Shown piece after piece: positions 58,725 to 64,000 of a stretch of 64,000 bases of DNA. The notes under the pieces were generated by a model that was not told the origin of the DNA, searched no databases, and saw only the letters and a list, made by a program, of their open reading frames with translations. The position numbers and the translations under genes are program-made. Position 1 is the first letter of the stretch. Every line of letters starts with the position of its first letter. The stretch comes from Euborellia annulipes (lineage: Eukaryota > Arthropoda > Insecta > Dermaptera > Anisolabididae): positions 1 to 64,000 of the forward strand of contig JAKCPI010015614.1 in assembly GCA_023213315.1 (NCBI GenBank), written 5' to 3'.

Positions 58725-61700
58725 ATGATATGAATTTTTTATAGGAAATATAAGTTTCTGTTTCGGTTAAGGTTTCGGCCGAAACTAAGATTGAGACCGA
58801 ATATTCGGTTTCGGTTACGGTTGAAAATCTTGTTTCGGTCGGACCCTAGTTTTGATTTTATTAATAAAATACTACTACACAGTATATTATAATTATTTTC
58901 TTAGAATGCTCGACGGACTATTTTTATTTAATTAAAACGTGTTCTTTTAAAAAAATAAATAATTTAAATTCCTTGGAAGGAGACTGATATTTTTTTTAAA
59001 TCTATGAAGTCAATGCCTGTTTGTTTAAACAACAGGAAAAGCAGCCAAAAATAGAGGACTGTATAAAGCCTCCGATTTTCACAAATTAAAGAGGCATTTC
59101 GGGAAAATTTTATTATTCCATCATCAATCTTTCAAAATTTTCTATTAGTGTGAGGCGGATAGCTGAGTAGATCTTGTAGTAAGGAATAAAGAAAGAGCGA
59201 ACGACAATGAAAACTCCTCGCGTTATTGAGGAGATTTATTGACACACTTCAGCCCTGAGGATGGTCGCAAATCTGACCGAAACGTCGGCTTCAAGTGCCT
59301 AATAAGCGAAATAAAAAAAGCTGGGCTAATCTTTAGAATAAAGTGCCAGGCCACCTAGAGGGCGCTGAGGTGATTCATTCGTGATTCTTTCGTTCTTCTT
59401 TTTATGATTCGTTCTCATTCTATTTCATTTTTATAAGAAGCCAAATATAAATCTCACTATATATATATATAAATATAAATATAAATATTCATCTCCCCGG
59501 CCTCTAAGATATATTTTTACATTCATCTCCTGGGCGAGTTATTATTTTGTGTTGTGCTTTTTTTTATTAAATTTTTTTTGGCCATTTTGCCATTTTTGCT
59601 GTCTGGAATTCCCATTTTTGTCTAGCATTTGCTTTTATTATCATTTATCTAAGTTCCACAATGAGTGAGAGAATTGATCTCCTTTTTTTTTTTGACCGAT
59701 TTGTATCGAAAGCATGAATCTGGAATGGATGGAAAATTGCAAGTATTGAAATTTTGTATGGATGCTTGGTTTGATTGCGAGAAGGATGATGAGGAGAGGT
59801 CAGAATAAGGTAAGAATTGTTTTTTTTTTTTTAACAACTTGCAGGGGTCTCGACCTTGGGTTTTAAGTTCGGTTCTTTTATTTTTAGAAAAAAATTCAAA
59901 ACAACTAGGGAATTCTCGGCTTTACTTTTTTGGGTTTTTTCTTTCTCCATTGTAATTTAGATGACAAAAACCTTGCGCCTGACCTATTCTGATTGAGATA
60001 AGTAAAGAAATTAATTAAATAGAGTTGAAAATATAAAAAATAATTTTATCGAAAATAGTTTGTTTTTAAAAATATTGAACGATAAAGGAGCTAACTTCAT
60101 GTTGTATTAAACGAAAGAATCATGAATGTTGAGCTAATGTCAAAAGAGTGAACTAGTCAGTCAGTGCGAGGGCTGGCACTTTATTCTAAAGATTAACCAA
60201 AAGCTGCTTTCTTTACGGGGTTGGCGGACTTTACTTTCGCCCTCCACTCTCCCTTATCCAGTGCTGTTGTCTCTCCTCTGCGTTGACGTCCGAGGAGCCC
60301 CATATCGCACGCCGTCCTCGCCACGCCACTACTCGCTTGACGTAACATGTTACGAACTGTCCAAACCAGCGAAAACGCCATTCGCGCATCTTGTCAGTGA
60401 CTGGCGCTATGCCAAGCTTGCTCCTGATGGTATTATTGGGGATGCGGTCAAGCCTGTTCACACTAAGTGATCACCTGGCCATCCGCATCTCCTTCAAATG
60501 CAGTGCTGATTCGCTTCTATTCTATAATATATGCATAATTATGTATTTATGTGATAAGTCTCACTGAATAAGTAAGATGAAACAACTCGCCCGTATATAT
60601 GATACATAATTATGCATGTATTGTATCTATGCGACCCACTCAGGGCCATTAACAATTTTGAAGTACTGAAATTATTAATTAATAAATAGAAATATCTCGA
60701 AACGTCTAGTTGAGTTGTAAAAATCAGAAGCTTTTTACTTTTGGCTGTTCCTTCTCCTTTTTTTTTTAATTTTAATATAATTTTTTTTTACTTCAAACAG
60801 TAGTCTACCTATACTACTGTTTTACCTTACTAATCAACAAGTTTTTAAAATATAAAATTCATGATACATGTATATATAAGATTTATTTACTAACCTTCCT
60901 TTAATTCTCTTTGAGTAGATAGTACAAAATCTTTTATAAATTGCATGTAAATATCTTGTAGGTAATCCTTGTCCAAGATATTGTGCAAAACGTACAGCAG
61001 GAAGCGGCATAAATTTGGGATATAAAAATAATTCTGGATCGTTAAAGTTGTATTCCTGAATAAGATATATATATACATATGAATCGACAAATGCAAAAAG
61101 GATACATTGAAGTTATACCCTTCTACATAGCCCGATTCATATAGAAATTATTACTAAATTGAATAAATTAAAGTTGTGGTGTGCCAAATGAACAATCGTA
61201 GGAGTGGGTAGAAATTGCTGTGATTTTGGCAATAAATAAAAATCAATTTGGTGAGTTTTATTTTCCATATATTTCGGATGCATTAACAGTGATCCCTCAT
61301 CAGCGGCTGAAAATTATAAACAATATGAGTTGAAAAGACACAATGTTGTTACAATAATATTAAAAATTTTCTCAAAACACTATTTTATAAAATCATAATC
61401 TTACAGTGTGAGTTGGGTAAGATTATGATTTTATAAAATAGTGTTTTGAGAAAATTTTTAATATTATTGTAACAACATTGTGTCTTTTCAACTCATATTG
61501 TTTATAATTTTCAGCCGCTGATGAGGGATCGCTGTTAATGCATCCGAAATATACGGAAAATAAAACTCACCAAATTGATTTTTATTTATTGCCAAAATCA
61601 CAGCAATTTCTACCCACTCCTAAAATTGAATAAATATTTTAATAGATATAAGTATGGAAATTTACCTTCTTAAATTTTTTCCAATTTTGTTTAATGATAT

Positions 61701-62620
61701 TATCTTCTTTGATCAAAAAATGACCTTTTTTCATACGTATTCTCAACTTTTTGAATTTTTTTTTTTGTGATTTATTTGGAAACGCAACATTTGTTTCAAT
61801 AGTATGAGATTCATGAATAGTACTTATTATTACTTCAATTCTTTTCTGGAACAATACTGTATAATTAGTTGAAAAATTTCTCAATATGATAATCTACTAT
61901 TATTAAATGATGAAAGGTAGATATTCTCAAACTGAAGAATTAATTAATTTTTTGAAAATCTTTTTGAGAAAACTTTTTTTTTATATTATTTTATTATTAA
62001 TTTCAGCTCTTTATATTAATAGAACAAACTTGTTTTTAGAATTCTTTGCTTATTTAAGTTCTTTTTTTAAAGTTTATGTATTCGAAACTATAGAAAATGT
62101 TGATTGCAATAATCACTAATTCGAATTTTTCATCAAATGGATAATTCATAAAAAACAATAGGCCTTCATTCTTAAAACAATCGAAAATAAAATCATATTC
62201 TTCATTCAATTTCCTAAAGTAATAATTTTTTGGTGAGAAGAGTAAGAAAAGCTTTAGTGATACCTCAAGAAGATTGCAAAAGTGATATTATTGACATCTC
62301 CAGGCATATATGTTGAAGAATTTTTAATATATTACCTCTCAAGTGCGACTATTGGTTTATTTAAAGTAAAATCAGAGAAAGATAATTAATTAAAAATAAA
62401 AATATTAACTATTTAACTTACCGTTTCTTTATAAGTGGAATATAAATTTTCGAAATAATCTCGAATATCTTCCAATTTTTCTTCAATAATTTTTTCATCT
62501 TTATCAACATTATTTTCCTCTTCATCAACATTATTTTCATCTTCATCAACATTTTCATCACTTATTTTTTCACTACTTTCCTTATCTAAATTTACTTCAC
62601 TTGCATTAGTTGGACTAGTA
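47799..62620 (-). CDS. TTF1/Reb1-like Myb-domain protein, last seven exons (5' end missing)
   Basis: Exons in coding order: 62620-62422, 61845-61666, 61055-60895, 57872-57739, 50662-50416, 49400-49249, 47935-47799. All have GT/AG borders and the phases match at every join, giving about 403 residues. In order: an acidic stretch (DENVDEDENNVDEEENNVDK); a basic segment (KKKFKKLRIRMKKGH); a block YPKFMPLPAVRFAQYLGQGL; a Myb/SANT-like repeat RYTSKEKILFEKMLAKNIPI with TICKTLNRN; a helical region; and a second Myb-like region ending WKKFILLMMTKVPQKKWKNF. Acidic/basic stretches followed by consecutive Myb repeats with KR(R)YS/T-E-E-like starts are the pattern of transcription termination factor 1 and Reb1, which stop RNA polymerase I on rDNA. 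That role is inferred. Other Myb proteins are possible. Confidence 0.72.
48095..48762 (+). mobile_element. Double-hairpin (Helentron-like) element, copy 4
   Basis: It starts TCTGGTGTGACTGGTCGCGC with a partly deleted 5' hairpin. The rest is complete, with an ACAGACAGACAGACAGACAG tandem at about 48600 and the terminal CTTTCTCTCTCTATAT/TAAGAGAAC hairpin. It lies in the last intron of the TTF1-like gene, same strand sense as copies 2 and 3. Confidence 0.7.
49249..49400 (-). CDS. TTF1-like exon f (second Myb-like region)
   Basis: Reads RAFNEGINEYRELDWNYFCN, RYEYYNRSYVWKKFILLMMT, KVPQKKWKNF. LDWNYFC and VWKKFILL match the helix 1/helix 3 pattern of a divergent Myb repeat (IDW...W..L). Phase 1 end. 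Confidence 0.8.
49877..50105 (+). mobile_element. Double-hairpin element, internally deleted copy
   Basis: GGTGTGACTGATCACACAAC and ACACAACTTTCTCC mark the 5' end; AAAACGTGGAGAATCGTCGA to AATACTTTCTCTATAC marks the 3' end. The middle is missing. A G run (49851-49863) precedes it. Confidence 0.5.
50416..50662 (-). CDS. TTF1-like exon e (helical region)
   Basis: Reads GKIGKNDLNLKCSIINILLH, ITECEDIYELAKRKISLEEW, KILEDLIEIPYIKLKEMWIY, ending LNAILKEIVE in phase 2. ISLEEWKILEDLI is a further Myb-like start. Acceptor TTTTTTTCAG. Confidence 0.8.
50720..51370. other. AT-rich intron sequence
   Basis: Intron between exons d and e of the TTF1-like gene. It holds (TA)n at 51248-51266 and 51349-51374 and no recognised exon. 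Confidence 0.4.
51371..51634. mobile_element. MITE with 38-bp inverted ends
   Basis: Left: TATATGGACCCTGCTACGCA then TTAGTGTGTCAAGCGCC. Right: GGCGCTTGACACACTAATGC then ATAACAGGGTCCATATATA. Arms match at nearly every base. TA repeats flank it. No coding capacity. Confidence 0.7.
51713..53975 (-). mobile_element. Double-hairpin element with 99-bp array, long copy
   Basis: Opposite-strand equivalent of 35121-36862. Left end: GAGTCGCGGGAGCGACTC hairpin. A unique block to about 52490, the 99-bp array, and the big hairpin 53697-53975 (TCTCAGCCAAAAACATCGGA and inverse). It is 521 bases longer than the other copy, mostly explained by five extra array units (495 bases) and a T-run expansion at about 52110-52160. 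It lies in a TTF1-like intron. Confidence 0.75.
52490..53585 (-). repeat. 99-bp tandem array, eleven units
   Basis: The word ATACCAAACGA or a close variant recurs every 99 bases from about 52573 to about 53563. Single-base variants are spread over units (TTTCGAATGG, GCTTCGAATGG, TTTCGAATGAA), so units are distinguishable. Confidence 0.88.
54318..55703. mobile_element. Decayed DNA transposon with inverted termini
   Basis: ATTAGGGGTATGACTTTT at 54318 and AAAAGTCATACCCCTAAT ending at 55703 are exact inverses, each bordered by (TA)n. At about 54600 a G run occurs. Inside, a frame at 55011-55196 reads QIPNISNARWNSRAILALLA, a patch that looks like coding sequence and may be the remnant of a transposase. 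Other frames are broken. Superfamily not assigned. Confidence 0.6.
55724..56768. repeat. Near-perfect 1-kb palindrome
   Basis: Arms of about 502 (55724-56225) and 512 bases (56257-56768) around a 31-base centre. They are practically identical in inverse, so the same 67-codon frame (LLRRRRMVGQKNYKN...) appears on both strands. Each arm has a hammerhead-like CTGAGGA...GAAAC motif. The left arm begins about 20 bases after the transposon ending at 55703. Confidence 0.85.
56613..56660 (+). ncRNA. Hammerhead-like motif in palindrome arm
   Basis: CTGAGGA at 56620-56626, stem II GATG/CATC around AATG-type loop, GAAAC at 56640-56644, then TGATAC. GTAGGTC before and TGATAC after do not pair well, so stem I is weak. 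The inverse copy is at about 55840-55870 on the minus strand. Confidence 0.4.
57170..57660. repeat. Dispersed repeat, two direct units
   Basis: ACAATGAAATAATCACGATT at about 57400 and ACTGAAATAATCACATGAGA at about 57570 belong to a unit also seen at about 17585 and 20635 and, in part, at 57290 and 57477 (inverse TGTGATTATTT). Non-coding, within an intron. Confidence 0.45.
57739..57872 (-). CDS. TTF1-like exon d (Myb/SANT-like repeat)
   Basis: The first base completes Arg, giving GRYTSKEKILFEKMLAKNIP, ITTICKTLNRNYTAGFKKKE. RYTSKEK is a Myb repeat start, though the usual first Trp is replaced by Tyr. ICKTLNRN matches the third-helix pattern (I-x-x-x-LGR). Phase 1 end before GTATGTT. Confidence 0.8.
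58235..58428 (-). repeat. tRNA-headed SINE, copy 3
   Basis: The minus strand reads GCCCGCGGGCTTGGTATATG, GGTTAGCGTGCTGACC (A box region) and GGCGGGTTCGGATCCC (B box); the body matches copy 1 (ACTCACACTCAGA, CAACTTGGGCCATTTGG). Confidence 0.68.
58500..58852. mobile_element. MITE with CCGAAA-rich inverted ends
   Basis: Left GGAACCGACCGAATATTCGG and right CCGAATATTCGGTTTCGG ... CGGTCGGACCCTAG are inverted; TTTCGGCCGAAAC and related words are repeated inside. An A run of about 30 bases lies at 58688-58719. GC-rich ends in AT-rich DNA, hAT-like by appearance only. Confidence 0.55.
59248..59295 (+). ncRNA. Hammerhead ribozyme-like motif (CTGAGGA)
   Basis: AGCC (stem I), CTGAGGA at 59255-59261, stem II GGTC/GACC around GCAAATCT, GAAAC at 59279-59283, GTC, GGCT (stem I, four pairs). 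Core boxes are complete with G at the variable seventh position. A related copy at about 19925-19965 (minus) has lost stem II. Confidence 0.58.
59330..60205. repeat. Inverted-repeat element
   Basis: GGGCTAATCTTTAGAATAAA then GTGCCAGGCC at about 59323 is inverted as GGCTGGCACTTTATTCTAAA at about 60171; ATTCGTGATTCTTTCG and CGAAAGAATCATGAAT lie just inside. About 0.7 kb of unique AT-rich DNA separates the arms. Confidence 0.52.
60190..60480 (-). pseudogene. LINE (RTE-like) reverse-transcriptase C-terminal remnant
   Basis: The minus frame from 60461 reads LDRIPNNTIRSKLGIAPVTD, KMREWRFRWFGQFVTC, the familiar tail of RTE-type LINE polyproteins (I-R-x-x-L-G-x-x-P-I-x-x-K-M-R-E-x-R-L-R-W-F-G-H). 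The rest is frame-broken. GC-rich for the region. Confidence 0.6.
60895..61055 (-). CDS. TTF1-like exon c
   Basis: Acceptor TTCCAG-like TATTCAG; reads EYNFNDPELFLYPKFMPLPA, VRFAQYLGQGLPTRYLHAIY, KRFCTIYSKRIKG. LGQGLPTRYLHAIYKR resembles the L-G-L-P-xR(S)xY-x-R linker before the main Myb repeat of TTF1-type proteins. Phase 2 end. Confidence 0.8.
61199..61622. mobile_element. Fold-back element with hammerhead-like motifs
   Basis: Arms of about 205 bases (61199-61402 and 61415-61622) are nearly identical inverses around a 12-base centre. The right arm reads CCG, CTGATGA at 61518-61524, stem II GGAT/ATCC, GAAA at 61546-61549, TAT, ACGG. The site would be TAT rather than GTC. Inserted in the TTF1-like intron between exons b and c. 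Confidence 0.62.
61666..61845 (-). CDS. TTF1-like exon b (basic region)
   Basis: Sixty codons in phase 0, from KRIEVIISTIHESHTIETNV through KKKFKKLRIRMKKGHFLIKE to NWKKFKK. Lys-rich with a possible nuclear localisation signal. The NWKKF motif recalls the conserved aromatic of a Myb repeat. Confidence 0.75.
61885..62421. other. Intron a-b of the TTF1-like gene
   Basis: AT-rich. A 70-codon plus-strand frame at 61907-62119 has no recognisable domain beyond a hydrophobic stretch, and lies antisense within the intron. I see no exon. Confidence 0.4.
62422..62620 (-). CDS. TTF1-like exon a (acidic region)
   Basis: Acceptor TTTTACAG; the first base completes a codon of an unseen upstream exon. It reads TSPTNASEVNLDKESSEKIS, a repeated ENNVDEEENNVDKDEK stretch, then EEKLEDIRDYFENLYSTY. 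It ends in phase 0 before GTAAGTT. The NNVDE repeat suggests slippage within the exon. Confidence 0.78.
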
Positions 62621-62639
62621 CTGTAAAAGCAGGAAAAGA

Positions 62640-62882
62640 GATATAAAATTAATAGATTTTACAAATAAATCTAGAATTTTAATTCAATAATTTGATTTAA
62701 AAAGGAAGAATAATAACCAAATTAAGTTGATTAATTTTTGGGGGCATTTTTTTCTGAAGTGTGTGATACGAAAGAGAGCAAAAAATGTTAGAAAATGAAG
62801 ATCACATACTGTATATACCTATTTTTTACTTTCTCTTTCCTATATATATACAGCTCCGAAGCCCGTCAAGGCTCACGCTGAT

Positions 62883-62919
<37 letters not shown>

Positions 62920-63430
62920 CTTGTACCAGTATATTAATTTAAACGGATAACCATTTGTTCTTGTTGAAACATTATGATTTAATCATATAAATTAAAAACT
63001 CAAGTTGATATCGGTACTTGGAAATTCAAAGGTAGTAAAAGACAAAATGCTACTTTTCAGAATTGCTAAAAATCGTAAAAAAAAGAAAGCATTTTCCCTC
63101 ATAACTTTTCTGACTTTGGTACTATTTTAGTCTTTGAAAGCACACCGCCTTTTCAAGAAAATATTCTTGATAAGGTTGAAAAACACTATACCCTAATAAA
63201 TTACTATGATTTCTCAAATATCTCTAAAAAATTTAATGGCATAAACAACATTTTTTTTGAGATAGCACAATTTTAATTAGACTGTTTTGTAAAACTCAAA
63301 AAGCTGAACATTCCTGTATATATAACTCATTTTTGCTATTTTGTCATTCAAGACCTTTGAATTTCCAAGTATCGATATGTTTCAATATATTATTTATTAG
63401 TGTAAACAATACTTATTTCACAATAAAAGG
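62640..63430. other. AT-rich DNA with TA microsatellite
   Basis: (TA)n at 62885-62916 follows a GCTCCGAAGCCCGTCAAGGC patch. No upstream exon of the TTF1-like gene is recognised here. Confidence 0.4.
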
Positions 63431-63431
63431 C

Positions 63432-63812
63432 TATAGGAGCGGGCAGCCAGGTAGTTTGTCTCCACGAAATGAAACTCTCTGTTGAGGAAACAGTTTCGGT
63501 TTTAATGAAATATGACCATCATCAGTCCATTTATCGAGAGTGTGAGCTCAAATGACAAAGCATTGAGTCATATTGCGGAGTTGTCAGTAGATGTGTATTA
63601 TACATAAATTATTTGTATAAAATACAAAGCAATACAATGTATAATACACATCTACTGACAACTCCGCAATATGACTCAATGTTTTGTCATTTGAGCCCAC
63701 ACTCTCAATAAATGGACTGATTATGGTTATATTCATTAAAACCGAATCGGATTCCTAAACAGTTTCATTTCGTGGAGACTAACTACCTGGCTGCCCGCTC
63801 CTTTAGCCTCTT
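63432..63812. mobile_element. Fold-back element with hammerhead-like motif
   Basis: GGAGCGGGCAGCCAGGTAGT and its inverse bound arms of about 180 bases around a centre near 63620. On the minus strand the left arm reads CTGATGA at 63525-63519, a stem II with GGT/ACC, then GAAAC (63497-63493) TGTTTCC. The right arm has CTGATTA and GAATC instead, so only one arm keeps the core. Confidence 0.6.
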
Positions 63813-64000
63813 ATTGTTTAATAATACAATAGATACTTTATTTCTTCAATACTTATTTCGATACCCTGCCTATCATCCTCAGAAGAGTATATTTACTTCT
63901 TTTTAGAATCATTATATCTTCATATACACCGAAGAGTATTTTAATTAATTATGAAGATAACACACTTCGATATAAAATAATAAATTGAAACATATAACCT

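Overview
This is an AT-rich, repeat-dense metazoan nuclear window. All coding is in short exons with GT/AG borders, separated by introns full of mobile-element debris. Long AT introns, poly-alanine coding and element families with hammerhead-like motifs suit an arthropod, perhaps a crustacean such as a parasitic copepod. That placement is an inference with low confidence. There are no operons, CRISPR arrays or phage features.

Layout. (1) 4570-5139 (+) is the last coding exon of an unidentified Ala/Gly/Ser-rich, probably nuclear protein; its upstream exons are not identified. (2) 41728 down to 11329 (-) is a ten-exon gene spread over about 30 kb. It encodes a WW domain, three CUE/UBA-like helical modules and a C-terminal tail of Gly-Pro-Asn repeats. 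Its splice phases agree from exon to exon except inside the fifth exon, where one base appears to be missing. (3) 42336-45825 (+) is a complete six-exon UCHL5/UCH37 proteasome-associated deubiquitinase of 326 residues, with its catalytic residues intact. (4) 62620 down to 47799 (-) holds the last seven exons of a gene with Myb/SANT-like modules resembling transcription termination factor 1 (TTF1/Reb1); its 5' end lies outside the window or is unrecognised.

Genes 2 and 3 are head to head with 607 bases between their start codons, so a shared promoter is likely. Genes 3 and 4 are tail to tail. Genes 2 and 3 both look ubiquitin-related: CUE modules usually bind ubiquitin, and UCHL5 removes it at the proteasome.

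Most of the rest is repeats: (a) many fold-back elements carrying hammerhead-ribozyme-like cores (CTGANGA, stem II, GAAAC, GTC), as in Penelope-like elements; (b) a family with a hairpin at each end, five full or partial + strand copies plus fragments, Helitron/Helentron-like; (c) a second double-hairpin family with an internal 99-bp tandem array, two copies with about 6 and 11 units; (d) a hAT-type MITE with an exact 8-bp target duplication, a Tigger-like MITE and several other MITEs; (e) tRNA-headed SINEs; (f) remnants of two kinds of LINE and of a Ty3/gypsy element; (g) a near-perfect 1-kb palindrome. No intact transposase or reverse transcriptase is present.
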